Shown here piece by piece: positions 45,053-55,295 of a stretch of 64,000 nt of DNA. Both the position numbers and the translations under genes were made by a program. The stretch is taken from assembly GCF_002154225.1 (NCBI RefSeq), contig NZ_MTSE01000002.1, positions 248,001 through 312,000 of the forward strand, written 5' to 3'. Position 1 is the stretch's first letter. Every line of letters begins with the position of its first letter. The notes below the pieces were generated by a model. The model was given only the letters and a program-made list of their open reading frames with translations, was not told where the DNA came from and ran no database searches. Origin of the DNA: Hymenobacter crusticola. GTDB lineage: Bacteria; Bacteroidota; Bacteroidia; Cytophagales; Hymenobacteraceae.

Positions 45053-45649
45053 GTGAAGTCTTTGCCGCTGCGAACCTACGTTTCCTGGACCGACGATGCC
45101 TTGCTTCAAGCGCTGGCCACCAACGACCGAACGGCTTTCGCGGAGCTATATGAGCGGTATTGGTACCGCGTGTTTGCCGTAGCGTACCGTAAGCTGAAAT
45201 CGCGCGAAATAGCTGAGGAACTAGTGCAGGACCTGTTTGCTACGCTCTGGCACAAGCGCGCCGAGCAGGCCATTCAGCAACTCGAGTACTATCTGCTAGC
45301 TGCTATCAACCGGCGGGTTATTGGGTACTTGCGGGCGCACCAAGTACGGGCTGCCTACGCCGACTACTGTCGCCGCTCTCAGACGGAAGCCAGCCAAGAA
45401 ACCGAGCACGACTTAGCTGCCTCCGATCTGTCGGAGGCATTTGCCAAGGCGTTGCTGCGCTTGCCCGAGCAATCGCGCGAAATTTTCCGTTTGAGCCGAC
45501 TAGAGCATATTCCAGTCGCAGAAATTGCCCTGCGGCTCAATCTGTCGCCTAAGGCGGTGGAATATCACCTTACCAAGTCGCTGAAGCTGCTGCGCGTGTA
45601 CCTGCGCGACTTCACGCTAATGGCTGTGCTCTTTCTGTTTGTGCGTTAA
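45053..45649 (+). CDS. ECF sigma factor, Bacteroidetes type
   Basis: A sigma-70 family factor of 198 residues with region 2 (residues 25-95: AFAELYERYWYRVFAVAYRK, EELVQDLFATLWHKR) and region 4 (about 130-185: ALLRLPEQSREIFRLSRLEH, then IPVAEIALRLNLSPKAVEYH). It lacks regions 1 and 3, as ECF factors do. Together with the FecR gene that follows it forms a trans-envelope relay that turns on the SusC/SusD locus when substrate is bound. Start is GTG. Confidence 0.95.
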   Translation: MKSLPLRTYVSWTDDALLQALATNDRTAFAELYERYWYRVFAVAYRKLKSREIAEELVQDLFATLWHKRAEQAIQQLEYYLLAAINRRVIGYLRAHQVRAAYADYCRRSQTEASQETEHDLAASDLSEAFAKALLRLPEQSREIFRLSRLEHIPVAEIALRLNLSPKAVEYHLTKSLKLLRVYLRDFTLMAVLFLFVR

Positions 45650-45903
45650 GAGCTACAGCTATCCGCTCGTCTCAGATTCTGCTTAAGCACACTTTCGGCT
45701 GTTAGGTTGAGCTGGCCGAAACATGATAGCGACAGGAGCGCGTTTCTAAAAATATTTTATTTGTTGCATAAAGTGTTGATGATCAATGTTTCGGTGTTTG
45801 TGAAGCTAGGTTTGGAAAAGAAAACTTGAAAAAAGTTTAGCGGGAGCTTAGGGGTTGATAGCCGTTGTGCGTCTTCCTCAATAGAAGCCTTTCTGTCTCC
45901 TGT
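45650..45903. other. Gap between sigma and anti-sigma genes
   Basis: 254 bases, unusually long for such a pair. It is AT-rich with no gene; it may hold a sigma-dependent promoter for fecR and the genes beyond. Confidence 0.4.
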
Positions 45904-46959
45904 ATGATGACCCAAGCTGAATTTGAAGCCTTGCTCCAGCGCTACCTCGATGGCCGTAGTCGGCCGGGTGAGCGGCAATTGGTGGAGAAATGGAGCGAGC
46001 AGCTAGGGCAGGAAGAAAACCTGGTGCTCGACCGCAGCATGCACGAGGAAGTGCGCACGGCCATGTGGCAGCGCATCATGCAGCTTACCGCCGACGAAGA
46101 AATTGCTGAGCCTGTAGAGGAGATGCCTGTTATCGCACGGCCACTTTCCTTCTGGCAAGGTCAAGCAAGCCGCTGGGCTGCCGCGGCCGTGCTGGTGCTT
46201 AGCCTTGGGCTGGGTTGGTGGCTGCTCCAGCGCCATCAACAGAAAGCTGACCTAGCTTCCGTGAAGTGGGTGCGCCAAATCAATAAGCTGCAATACGAGC
46301 AGGATATCACGCTGCAAGATGGCAGCCACGTACTGCTATATCCGGGCAGCCGCCTGCAATACAAAGAAGGACTAGCTGGCACCCGCCGCGAGGTGTACCT
46401 CACGGGGCAGGCTTTTTTCAACGTGACCAAAAATCCCGCGCGGCCCTTCTTGGTGTACACTGATAAAGTCGTCACGACGGTGCTAGGTACCAGCTTCTTG
46501 GTAACGGCATACGCCAACAAAGAAGCGAAAGTAGCCGTGCGCGAAGGCAAAGTAGCTGTGCAACCGCGCCAGGGAGCTCAGCTAGATGCCACACCGGCGC
46601 AGCCCACATTCAAGGGTGTGGTGCTTCTGCCCAATCAGCAAGTAGTGTATTCTGCGGAGGGCAACCACCTCGATAAAGAGCTAGTTGCGAAGCCGGCGGC
46701 GCTTACCTCGCAACCGCTCGACTTCAAAAAACGGCCAGTAGCAGAAGTGCTAGCGGCGCTGGAAAAGGTGTACGGCGTCAACATTGTGTATGACCCCGCA
46801 AAGCTGCGCGAATGCACCATCACCATTGCCTTTGATAATGAACCCTTGTTCGAGCAGCTTGATATTCTTTGCAAAGCATTGAACGCGAGTTATAAACGAG
46901 CAGATGACGCACAAATAATCTTTGAGAGTACGGGCTGTAAGCAGTCCATTAAGTCTTAA
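45904..46959 (+). CDS. FecR-family anti-sigma factor
   Basis: A single-pass inner-membrane regulator of 351 residues. The cytoplasmic part (1-85) binds the sigma factor, the membrane helix is at about 88-107 (AAAAVLVLSLGLGWWLL), and the periplasmic FecR domain follows (VLLYPGSRLQYKEG, REVYLTGQAFFNVTKNPARP, VLGTSFLVTAY). The C-terminus (RPVAEVLAALEKVYGVNIVY) is the DUF4974 domain that contacts the STN domain of SusC. I chose the ATG at 45904; the frame is open to a GTG at 45865. Confidence 0.95.
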   Translation: MMTQAEFEALLQRYLDGRSRPGERQLVEKWSEQLGQEENLVLDRSMHEEVRTAMWQRIMQLTADEEIAEPVEEMPVIARPLSFWQGQASRWAAAAVLVLSLGLGWWLLQRHQQKADLASVKWVRQINKLQYEQDITLQDGSHVLLYPGSRLQYKEGLAGTRREVYLTGQAFFNVTKNPARPFLVYTDKVVTTVLGTSFLVTAYANKEAKVAVREGKVAVQPRQGAQLDATPAQPTFKGVVLLPNQQVVYSAEGNHLDKELVAKPAALTSQPLDFKKRPVAEVLAALEKVYGVNIVYDPAKLRECTITIAFDNEPLFEQLDILCKALNASYKRADDAQIIFESTGCKQSIKS

Positions 46960-47141
46960 TGCTATTCTCCTGCGGTAGCTAGCTTTTGCGCCTCGCCGGC
47001 TTCCGCTTCCGCCCAACGGCACGCTAGCTTCTGCTAGAAAGTCAATCATACTTACCACGATAACGCGCTTTTACTGAGCGTGCTAGGTTCCTTTTGCTCT
47101 TCCCAAACCTGTTCTATTCCCACTGCAAACGATTTCGGCCT

Positions 47142-50100
47142 ATGAACAACCGCGTACCTTCCTTCCGACGCTGGTACCCCGTCAGATTAGTTGCGTTGAG
47201 CTTAACGCTGGCTACTCCGCTAGCTTCCAGTGTAGCTGCACCTAGCCCGGTGCTCTCCCAGGTCTTGTTAGAGCAAAAAGTTTCGTTTAAGGCAGAGGCG
47301 CAAACGATTGAGTCGGTCCTCAACCAGCTTGAAAAGCAACTGAACGTGCGCTTCGTGTACAGCCCGTCGCTTATCGGCTCCGACCGCCGCGTGACGTTGC
47401 AGGTAGAAAACAAACCCCTCACGCAAGTATTAGATGAACTACTCGCCCCGCGCAAGATTCAGTATGAGGTACGCAACAACCGCATCATTCTAAGCCAACC
47501 TAGCTCTAGCTCGGGCAAATCGACGGCCGATGTGCCGGTATCGGGGAGGGTGGTAGATGCAAAAGGGGAGGGGCTGCCGGGCGTGACGGTGGTAGTAAAA
47601 GGCGCCGCCATAGGCACCGGCACTGGCCCCGACGGCAGCTTCACCCTCAACGTGCCGGAAAATAGCACGCTGGTTTTCAGCTTTGTAGGCTACACGCGCA
47701 AAGAAGTCCCGCTCACAGGCGCTACTAGCAACTTGAGCGTGACACTCGCGGAGGACACCAAAGCCCTGGGCGAAGTAGTAGTGGTCGGCTACGGCGTGCA
47801 GGAGAAAAAGCTGCTGGCTACGTCTATTTCGTCGGTGGCGGCCAAGGATGTGGAGCTGCTGCCCGTCGCTTCTCCGTCGGAGGCGTTGGTGGGCTTGGTG
47901 GCGGGCGCGCAAATCACGGAACCGTCGGGGGAGCCGGGTGCGGGTGCGGTGATTCGCATTCGGGGGCTAGGTTCTATTTCGGCAGGTAACAGTCCGCTGT
48001 ACGTGGTGGATGGCTACCCGCTCAACAGCCCCGACAGCTACTACCAGATTCCGCCCGGTGATATTCAATCTATTCAAATTCTGAAGGATGCGGCGGCTTG
48101 CGCTATTTACGGCTCGCGCGGGGGCAACGGCATCGTTATCGTGACCACCAAGCGCGGACGCGACGACGGCAAAACGCGCTTCAACTTTACCGCCAACAGC
48201 GGCATTATCCAGGTAGCCAAGCGCATCGACTTGATGAACCGCGACGAATTCCTGGACTACCTGCGCGACTCGTTTTCGGCGACCAACCGGGCCGTACCGG
48301 CTAGCCTGCAAGCCGGCGCACCCGCCTTACCCGACACCGATTGGCAGGACGAGATTTTTCGTACCGGCGTGCAGCAGCAATACCAACTGTCGGCCAGCGG
48401 CGGCACCAACAACTCGCGCTTTTACATCTCGGGCGGTTACTTCAAGCAAACCGGCGTGGTGCGCAATACCGGCTTTGAGCGCTTTTCGTTGCGCGCCAAC
48501 TACGACGCCCAGCTAAGCAAAAAGGTGAAGCTAGGTCTGAGCCTAGCCCCTAATTTCACTCGCACCGATGTGAAACCTATTTCGGGGAGCTACAACGGCG
48601 GCAACATCTCGGGTGGCGGTCCGGGCGGCGAAACGGCCATCATCACGTCGGCGCTTATTATGCCGCCCATTGTGCCAGTGCGCCTGCCCAACGGTGACTA
48701 CGCCAACGTGCGCAACGGCGTGGGTGGTGCGCTGTCACAGCCGCTCGACCTCCTGAACCCCGTATCCACCATCGACTTGTATAAGGACCGGGCCAACGCC
48801 GTGCGCGGCCTAGGTACAGTCACGCTCGATTATGAGGTGGCGAAAGGACTAACGCTGCACACCAACTTCGGGGCGGAGCTGCTGAACACCCGCCGCGGTA
48901 TTTACGTGCCGGCGACCCTAGGCACCGCCAGCAACCAGCTCGCCAACCTTTCGAACCCTACGCTGAACAACATCGATGCTCGGCAGCTAAACAGCACGAA
49001 CCTGAACTGGGTGTGGGAAAATACGGCGACTTACAACCGCACTTTTGCCACGGACCACAGCGTGACGCTGCTGGCGGGCTACTCGGCTCAGCGCAACACC
49101 AACGAGGGCAGCACAGTGCTCGGCCAGACCGGCACCTACACCAACACCGACCTAGAGTACGTAACCGCCGCCGGCCAGATTTTCGGCCAGGCGTCGTACG
49201 CGGCCAACTCGCTGACATCGGTGTTCGGCCGCCTCGACTACGCTTTTAAGGAACGTTACATCCTGACGGCAGCCCTGCGCACCGACGGCTCCTCGCGCTT
49301 TGGTCCTGATAATCGGTTTGCCACGTTCCCGTCGTTGGCGCTGGCCTGGCGCGTGGGCGAGGAAAACTTTATTAAGTCTGTTCCGGCCATCAGTGAGCTG
49401 AAGCTGCGCGCTTCCTACGGTGTGACGGGCAACAACAACATCGGCGACTACAACTACCAGAGCTACCAGACGGCGACCAACTACGCATTCGGCGCTGGTA
49501 CCGGCACCCGCGCCTACGGCTTCTCGCCCAACGGCGTGGCCATCCGCGACCTAGGGTGGGAAACCAACACGCAGTTTGACGCCGGCTTCGACCTAGGTTT
49601 GTTCCGCGACCGAGTGTACCTGACGGTGGCCGCTTACCAGCGCAACACCACCGACTTGCTGCTCAACCGCAACATTCCGGCGGTGCTCGGTTTCTCAACG
49701 CGGGCGTTGGCCAACGTGGGCGAAGTGCGCAACCGCGGCCTAGAAATTCAGCTGAACACGGCCAACATCGTGAAAGGCGACTTTACCTGGAGCACGGCGG
49801 CCAACTTCACCCTCAACCGCAACAAGGTGATAGCGCTGGCGGGCATCAACGAGCAAATCACCTTTGATGCCATATTTGGCTACACCAGCTCGATTCGGGT
49901 GGTGCCGGGGCAACCGCTGGGCGTGTTCTACGGCTACGAGCAGGCCGGCGTGTACCGCGACCAGAACGACGTGGACAACAGCCCCAAGTGGACGGCTAGC
50001 AACCTAGCCGTGCAGCCCGGCGACTTCAAGTTTGTCGATAAGAACGGCGACGGCCAGATCAACACGGCGGATATTGGTGTCATTGGCAATCCGTTTCCGA

Positions 50101-50603
50101 ATTTCACCTACGGCTTGCAGAACACCTTCGGCTACAAAGCGTTGTCGCTGGGCGTGACGCTGCAAGGCTCCTTGGGCAACGACGTGCTCTACGGCGGCGA
50201 CCGGTACACGTTCAACTTCCCCGGCCAAGTGAACGGCCGCACGGCAATGCTCGACCGGTGGCGCAACCCCGAAAACCCCGGCGACGGCAAAACGCCTCGC
50301 GCTACCACGGCTTCGTCGTTGCGCACGCAGTTCAACTCCTACTTCATCCAAGACGCTTCGTTCCTGCGCATCCGCAACATCACGTTGCGCTACAACCTGC
50401 CCGATAGCTGGTCTAAGAAAGTCGGCCTGCAAAGCGCCAACGTCTACGCCTCGGCTCAGAACGTGTACACTTTCACCAAGTACATCGGCTACAACCCCGA
50501 AGCGAACAACTACGGCAACTCGACCAACCCCACCTACGGGGTAGATCAGGGTTCCTACCCCATGAACCGCACCCTCACGCTGGGCGTCCAGGTTGGCTTC
50601 TAA
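47142..50603 (+). CDS. SusC/RagA-type TonB-dependent transporter with STN domain
   Basis: An outer-membrane oligosaccharide importer of 1153 residues. After a signal peptide (LVALSLTLATPLASSVAA) come an STN signalling domain (about 40-105, VSFKAEAQTIESVLNQLEKQ), a CarboxypepD_reg-like domain (about 130-205), the SusC plug with ALGEVVVVGYGVQEKK and IRIRGLGSISAGNSPLYVVD, and a large barrel ending in GVQVGF. The STN domain marks it as a sensor that signals through the FecR protein upstream. It forms a lidded complex with the SusD protein downstream. I chose the ATG at 47142, at the signal peptide; the frame is open to 47094. Confidence 0.97.
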   Translation: MNNRVPSFRRWYPVRLVALSLTLATPLASSVAAPSPVLSQVLLEQKVSFKAEAQTIESVLNQLEKQLNVRFVYSPSLIGSDRRVTLQVENKPLTQVLDELLAPRKIQYEVRNNRIILSQPSSSSGKSTADVPVSGRVVDAKGEGLPGVTVVVKGAAIGTGTGPDGSFTLNVPENSTLVFSFVGYTRKEVPLTGATSNLSVTLAEDTKALGEVVVVGYGVQEKKLLATSISSVAAKDVELLPVASPSEALVGLVAGAQITEPSGEPGAGAVIRIRGLGSISAGNSPLYVVDGYPLNSPDSYYQIPPGDIQSIQILKDAAACAIYGSRGGNGIVIVTTKRGRDDGKTRFNFTANSGIIQVAKRIDLMNRDEFLDYLRDSFSATNRAVPASLQAGAPALPDTDWQDEIFRTGVQQQYQLSASGGTNNSRFYISGGYFKQTGVVRNTGFERFSLRANYDAQLSKKVKLGLSLAPNFTRTDVKPISGSYNGGNISGGGPGGETAIITSALIMPPIVPVRLPNGDYANVRNGVGGALSQPLDLLNPVSTIDLYKDRANAVRGLGTVTLDYEVAKGLTLHTNFGAELLNTRRGIYVPATLGTASNQLANLSNPTLNNIDARQLNSTNLNWVWENTATYNRTFATDHSVTLLAGYSAQRNTNEGSTVLGQTGTYTNTDLEYVTAAGQIFGQASYAANSLTSVFGRLDYAFKERYILTAALRTDGSSRFGPDNRFATFPSLALAWRVGEENFIKSVPAISELKLRASYGVTGNNNIGDYNYQSYQTATNYAFGAGTGTRAYGFSPNGVAIRDLGWETNTQFDAGFDLGLFRDRVYLTVAAYQRNTTDLLLNRNIPAVLGFSTRALANVGEVRNRGLEIQLNTANIVKGDFTWSTAANFTLNRNKVIALAGINEQITFDAIFGYTSSIRVVPGQPLGVFYGYEQAGVYRDQNDVDNSPKWTASNLAVQPGDFKFVDKNGDGQINTADIGVIGNPFPNFTYGLQNTFGYKALSLGVTLQGSLGNDVLYGGDRYTFNFPGQVNGRTAMLDRWRNPENPGDGKTPRATTASSLRTQFNSYFIQDASFLRIRNITLRYNLPDSWSKKVGLQSANVYASAQNVYTFTKYIGYNPEANNYGNSTNPTYGVDQGSYPMNRTLTLGVQVGF

Positions 50604-50632
50604 ACAGCGCATCAAAATTCCCTCTCCCTCCC

Positions 50633-52153
50633 ATGACTTTCCACTACAAGAATATACTCGCCAGCATCAGCGTAGCGGCGCTGCTTGGCTTGGGTGCGCT
50701 GGGCACTACCTCGTGCAACAAAGAGTTCATCGACTTGAATGACCCGACGCGGGTGCCGACCACCGAAGGCTACAACGATTCGCTGAGCATCCTGACCGCC
50801 GTGACGGCCGCTTACTCTTCTTTGCAGGAACTCTACGGCAAGTCGTCGCCCAGCAACCGGGGCATTTTTCTGTACGCCGAAGTGACTTCCGACAACAGCT
50901 TCGCGCTGACTTCGGGCGAGCGGCTCAACGAGTTCAACGACTTCACCCTCGTCAGCGACAACACGCACCTACAAAGCCACTGGCTAGCCACCTACCGCGC
51001 CATTGCCCGCTGCAACATTGTGCTGAGCCGGGCCGGCGCCGTGAAGCTGACGGATGCCACACGCAACCGCCTCTACGCGGAAGCGCGCTTCATCCGGGCC
51101 CTGACGTACTTCAACGCTGTGCGCATTTGGGGCGATGTGCCGCTGGTGACCGGCGAAATTGCTTCCATCCCCGACGCCTACCAATTTGGGCGCGTACCGG
51201 CCGAGCAGGTGTACGCGCTGATTGAAGAGGACCTAGCTTTTGCCGAGAACAACCTGCCCGTCACGCAAACTGCGGCCAACCTAGGTCGGGCTACGAAAGG
51301 AGCCGCTACGGGCTTGCTCGGCAAGGTGTATCTCACGCAGAAGAAGTACCAGCAAGCCGCCGACAAGCTTCAGCCGCTCGTGACGGGTACCACCTATACG
51401 TTGCAAGCTAGCTACGCGAACATCTTCACGACTGCCAACGAGATGAACAGCGAGATTCTGTTTGCGGTGCGCTACAGTAAAGGCGGGCTCGGGATTGGCA
51501 GTCCGTTTACCAACTGGTTTCTACCCATTGCTGTGACGGCCATAAACGGCGGCTCTGGGAGCCCGCAGCAGTTCAACTCTGTTGATCCTGACTTGGTAGC
51601 GGCCTTTACCGCTAGTGGCAACACCGACGTGCGCGCCGCCGCTTCCTACGGAACCGGCACCGATAGTCAGAACCGGACGGTGTACTACACCAGAAAGTAC
51701 ATCGACACGCCCACCAGTTCCACCGACGCCGAAAACGACTGGATTGTGCTCCGCTATGCCGACGTGCTGCTCATGTATGCCGAAGCCATTAATGAGCGTG
51801 GTGGCCCCACTGCCCAGGCCCTCGACGCCGTGAACCGCGTGATTCGCCGCTCGCGCAACCTGCCCGTGGCTACCGCCAACGCCACCGTCGATCTGCCTAC
51901 TTCGACCACTCAAGCCACCCTGCGCGACCGAATAGAGCTGGAGCGCCGCTTGGAGCTGAACATGGAAGGCCACCGCTGGTTCGACCTCGTGCGCACCGAG
52001 CGCAACGGTACGAACCGCGCTATCCAGGTAATGAACGCCTACTTCGCTCGCAACGCCTCCACTAATACCATCGACAACCACGACCTGTTGTTCCCGGTGC
52101 CGATTCAGGAAATCCAAACTAATCCTGTCCTGACGCAGAATCCGGGGTACTAA
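50633..52153 (+). CDS. SusD/RagB-type glycan-binding lipoprotein
   Basis: A surface lipoprotein of 506 residues: lipobox region ALGTTSC (Cys28) after a signal sequence, then the helical TPR scaffold of the SusD family with LTYFNAVRIWGDVPLVTGEI, ATGLLGKVYLTQKKYQQAAD, DWIVLRYADVLLMYAEAINE and the end RIELERRLELNMEGHRWFDL followed by VRTERNG. It forms the lid that delivers glycans to SusC, 29 bases downstream of that gene. Confidence 0.97.
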   Translation: MTFHYKNILASISVAALLGLGALGTTSCNKEFIDLNDPTRVPTTEGYNDSLSILTAVTAAYSSLQELYGKSSPSNRGIFLYAEVTSDNSFALTSGERLNEFNDFTLVSDNTHLQSHWLATYRAIARCNIVLSRAGAVKLTDATRNRLYAEARFIRALTYFNAVRIWGDVPLVTGEIASIPDAYQFGRVPAEQVYALIEEDLAFAENNLPVTQTAANLGRATKGAATGLLGKVYLTQKKYQQAADKLQPLVTGTTYTLQASYANIFTTANEMNSEILFAVRYSKGGLGIGSPFTNWFLPIAVTAINGGSGSPQQFNSVDPDLVAAFTASGNTDVRAAASYGTGTDSQNRTVYYTRKYIDTPTSSTDAENDWIVLRYADVLLMYAEAINERGGPTAQALDAVNRVIRRSRNLPVATANATVDLPTSTTQATLRDRIELERRLELNMEGHRWFDLVRTERNGTNRAIQVMNAYFARNASTNTIDNHDLLFPVPIQEIQTNPVLTQNPGY

Positions 52154-52225
52154 GTGCCGCTACACCTAGGTTCCGATTCGGAAATAAGGCTAGCATTGCG
52201 CTGTCTTACCACCACAACCTCTTTC

Positions 52226-54088
52226 ATGAAAAACCAACTTTTACGGCGGGCGCTGCTGGCTGTGTTGCTTGTGCTAGGCTCGTTTGCTAATCAGCCGCTT
52301 CGGGCGCAATCCATCCTGATTCAAAATATGCCGGCGCGGAGTGTACTCAGCCTCGACGGCAACTGGAACTACATCATCGACCCCTACGAAAACGGCTTCT
52401 ACGACTACCGCCGGGAGCCATTCGACCAGTCGAAATCGGGCAAAGGTGGCTACTACGATAACCAGAAACCTAGCTCCAAGGACGAGCCCGAGCTGATTGA
52501 GTACGACTTCGACCACTCAGCCACCCTGCAAGTGCCCGGCGACTGGAACTCGCAGGACCCCAAGCTGCTGTACTACGAAGGCACCATCTGGTACAAGAAG
52601 AGCTTCAACTTGACACCGAAAGCCGGCAAGCGCTACTTCCTGTACTTCGGCGCCATCAACTACGAGTCGCATATCTACTTGAACGGCAAAAAGCTAGGCA
52701 TGCACAAGGGTGGCTTCACGCCGATTCAGTACGACATCACCGACCGCCTCAGCCCCAACGGAGACAACTTCGTGGTGGTGAAAGCCGACAACACCCGCCG
52801 CCAAGACGAAGTACCGACCATCAACACCGACTGGTGGAACTACGGCGGCATCACGCGCAATGCTTTCATTGCCGAAACGCCCGAGACCTACATCACTGAT
52901 TACAAGGTGCAGCTGGCGAAGAGCGACTTAAACACGCTCACCGGATACGTGCAGCTCGGCGGCGCTAACAAAGCCGGCCAAACAGTGACGCTCGACATTG
53001 CCGAAGCCAAAGTTCGTCAGCAACTTAAGACGGATGCCGATGGGAAGGCTAGCTTCAGCTTCCCCGCGAAGAAGCTCACCTACTGGTCGCCGCAGAACCC
53101 CAAGCTGTACGCCGTAAGCCTGAGCAGCGGCAGCGACGCCGTGCAGGACCGCATCGGCTTCCGCACCATTCAAACCCGCGGCGCTGATGTGATGCTCAAT
53201 GGCAAATCGACCTTTCTGCGTGGTATTTCCATTCATGATGAGAACCCGCTGATTCCGGGCCGGGCCCGCGGCGAAGGCGACTTGCGCATGCTGCTCACTT
53301 GGGCCAAGGAGCTAGGTTGCAACTTCGTGCGCCTAGCGCATTATCCGCACAATGAAACCATGCTAAAGCTAGCCGACGAGCTAGGGCTGATGGTGTGGGC
53401 CGAGGTGCCGGTGTACTGGACGATTTCGTGGCAAAACGCCGCCACCTACCAAAACGCCGAAACCCAGCTTTCTGACCTCATTTCGATGGGGAAAAACCGG
53501 GCGGGCATCGTGGTGTGGTCGGTGGGCAACGAAACGCCGCTGAGCGAGCCGCGCCTGAAGTTCATGAGCAGCCTGGCCAAGAAAGCCCGCGAGCTAGACG
53601 ACACCCGCCTGATTTCGGCTGCCCTGGAGCTGCATCGCGAAGGTTCCAACGTCATCGTAGATGACCCGCTGGGCGAGTACCTCGACCTAACCAGCATCAA
53701 CGAGTACGCGGGCTGGTATTGGGGCGGCAAGCCGAGCGAAATCACGAAGTACACCTTCAATATCAAGTACAACAAGCCGGTGTTTATCAGTGAGTTCGGT
53801 GGCGATGCGCTGGCCGGCTACCACGGTACGGCCGAAACACGCTGGAGCGAAGAGTACCAAGAGGCGCTCTACCAGAACCAGCTCAAAATGCTGAGCACCA
53901 TCGGGAACCTACGCGGCATGACGCCCTGGATTCTCACGGATTTCCGCGCCACCCGCCGTCAGCACCCGGTGTACCAAAACGGCTTCAACCGCAAAGGCTT
54001 GATTTCAAGCTCGGGCCAGAAGAAAAAGGCCTTCTACGTGCTGCAAGAATACTACCGCCAGCAAGCGAAAAAGTACGACGGCAAGTAG
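52226..54088 (+). CDS. Glycoside hydrolase family 2 enzyme
   Basis: A signal peptide (ALLAVLLVLGSFANQPLRAQ) precedes a GH2 enzyme of about 590 residues: sugar-binding jelly roll (LYYEGTIWYKKSFNL), immunoglobulin-like middle, and TIM barrel with FVRLAHYPHNETMLKLADEL, the acid/base Glu in WSVGNETPL and the nucleophile Glu in VFISEFGGDA. GH2 covers beta-galactosidases, beta-glucuronidases and beta-mannosidases; the SEFGGDAL sequence and size fit beta-glucuronidase-like members best, but specificity is not proven. I chose the ATG at 52226 at the signal peptide; the frame opens at a GTG at 52154, directly after susD. Confidence 0.93.
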   Translation: MKNQLLRRALLAVLLVLGSFANQPLRAQSILIQNMPARSVLSLDGNWNYIIDPYENGFYDYRREPFDQSKSGKGGYYDNQKPSSKDEPELIEYDFDHSATLQVPGDWNSQDPKLLYYEGTIWYKKSFNLTPKAGKRYFLYFGAINYESHIYLNGKKLGMHKGGFTPIQYDITDRLSPNGDNFVVVKADNTRRQDEVPTINTDWWNYGGITRNAFIAETPETYITDYKVQLAKSDLNTLTGYVQLGGANKAGQTVTLDIAEAKVRQQLKTDADGKASFSFPAKKLTYWSPQNPKLYAVSLSSGSDAVQDRIGFRTIQTRGADVMLNGKSTFLRGISIHDENPLIPGRARGEGDLRMLLTWAKELGCNFVRLAHYPHNETMLKLADELGLMVWAEVPVYWTISWQNAATYQNAETQLSDLISMGKNRAGIVVWSVGNETPLSEPRLKFMSSLAKKARELDDTRLISAALELHREGSNVIVDDPLGEYLDLTSINEYAGWYWGGKPSEITKYTFNIKYNKPVFISEFGGDALAGYHGTAETRWSEEYQEALYQNQLKMLSTIGNLRGMTPWILTDFRATRRQHPVYQNGFNRKGLISSSGQKKKAFYVLQEYYRQQAKKYDGK

Positions 54089-54155
54089 CGCGGACGCTGT
54101 CGTCCGCGCGTGCGGATGCACCAGCCACAAGCGCGCGGACGACAGCGCACGCGCT
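54086..54155. repeat. Inverted repeat between GH2 and GH10 genes
   Basis: Arms of 25 bases (TAGCGCGGACGCTGTCGTCC, 54086-54110, and complement 54131-54155) differ at two positions. The left arm overlaps the GH2 stop codon. The GTCGTCCGCG core resembles a dispersed GC-rich element rather than a terminator, since there is no T-run. Confidence 0.75.
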
Positions 54156-54198
54156 ACTTTAACCTTGACCACAAACCACGCTTAAAACCCCACCGCAC

Positions 54199-55266
54199 AT
54201 GAAAACACAACTTTTCTTGAGCATGCTCAGCCTAGGTCTGCTGACGTATTGCATTCCCAACCAGCAAACGGGTGAGGATAATCCTGGTCCCACAACGCCT
54301 GCCGTGACAGGCTTGAAGCAGCTCGCCCCGTTTCCGATGGGCGCGGCGGTGAACGTAAGTCTGTTGAAAAACCGATCCGCTTACGAGCAGACGGTAGCCA
54401 CCGAGTACAACAGCCTGACCGGTGAAAACGCCATGAAGTTCGCCTCCCTTCACCCGAGCCAGACGACCTACACCTGGAGCGACGCCGACTATATCGTGAC
54501 CTACGCCCAGCAGCACAACGCTAGGGTGCACGGCCACACGCTGATCTGGTACAAGTCGCTGCCGAGCTGGGTGACTAGTTTCCAAGGCGATTCGGCGGCG
54601 TGGGAAAACCTGATGAAGACGCACATTCAAACCGTCGTCGCGCACTTCAAAGGCAAAGTAGCCTCCTGGGACGTGGTGAACGAGGCCTTTGAGGACAATG
54701 GCACCCTGCGCAACAGCGTATGGCGCCAGCACCTAGGTGCCGATTTCATTGCCCGCGCCTTTCAGTATGCGCACGAGGCGGACCCCGCCGCTCTGCTCTT
54801 CTACAACGACTACGGTCACGAGTGGGGCCCCACCAAGCGCACCGCCATTCTGAACCTAGTGAACGGCCTGAAAAACCGCGGCATCCCGATCCACGGCATC
54901 GGCTTGCAGATGCACACCAACATCAACCGCGCCGATACGAACCTAGCTACGGCCATCAGCACGGCCGGCCAAACGGGGCTGAAAGTGCACATTGCCGAAC
55001 TGGATATTGCCCTAAACCCGGATAAAACGGCTGGCCTCACCTTCACGCCGGCGCTGGCTGCTGCGCAGAAAGCAAAGTACAAAGCCATTGTACAAGCCTT
55101 CAAAGCCTTACCTGCCGCCCAGCGCTTCGGTATCACTACCTGGAACGTAGGCGACGCCGACACCTGGATCCGCGGCTTTTGCAGCTGCTCCGACTGGCCT
55201 TTGCCCTTCGACGACAACTATCAGCGCAAGCCCGCCTACGACGGCATCGTGGAGGCCTTGCAGTAA
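54199..55266 (+). CDS. GH10 endo-1,4-beta-xylanase, lipoprotein
   Basis: A lipoprotein signal (SMLSLGLLTYC, Cys18) and a spacer precede a GH10 barrel of about 315 residues. The family motifs are TGENAMKFASLHPSQ, RVHGHTLIWYKSLPSW, the acid/base Glu in WDVVNEAFEDNG (near residue 156) and the nucleophile in HIAELDIAL (near 266); the end WNVGDADTWIRGF is also typical. It would cut xylan backbones at the cell surface, delivering xylo-oligosaccharides to SusC/SusD. The CxC in GFCSCSDWPLPF is an extra. Confidence 0.95.
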   Translation: MKTQLFLSMLSLGLLTYCIPNQQTGEDNPGPTTPAVTGLKQLAPFPMGAAVNVSLLKNRSAYEQTVATEYNSLTGENAMKFASLHPSQTTYTWSDADYIVTYAQQHNARVHGHTLIWYKSLPSWVTSFQGDSAAWENLMKTHIQTVVAHFKGKVASWDVVNEAFEDNGTLRNSVWRQHLGADFIARAFQYAHEADPAALLFYNDYGHEWGPTKRTAILNLVNGLKNRGIPIHGIGLQMHTNINRADTNLATAISTAGQTGLKVHIAELDIALNPDKTAGLTFTPALAAAQKAKYKAIVQAFKALPAAQRFGITTWNVGDADTWIRGFCSCSDWPLPFDDNYQRKPAYDGIVEALQ

Positions 55267-55295
55267 TACTTCCAGTGCATTGACACAGATATAAA

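Noticed and set aside
47490-52117. Minus-strand frames of 140-200 residues across susC and susD
   Set aside because: Antisense shadows of clearly coding susC and susD; composition (Val/Arg/Gly/His) is that of reverse-frame GC-rich DNA.
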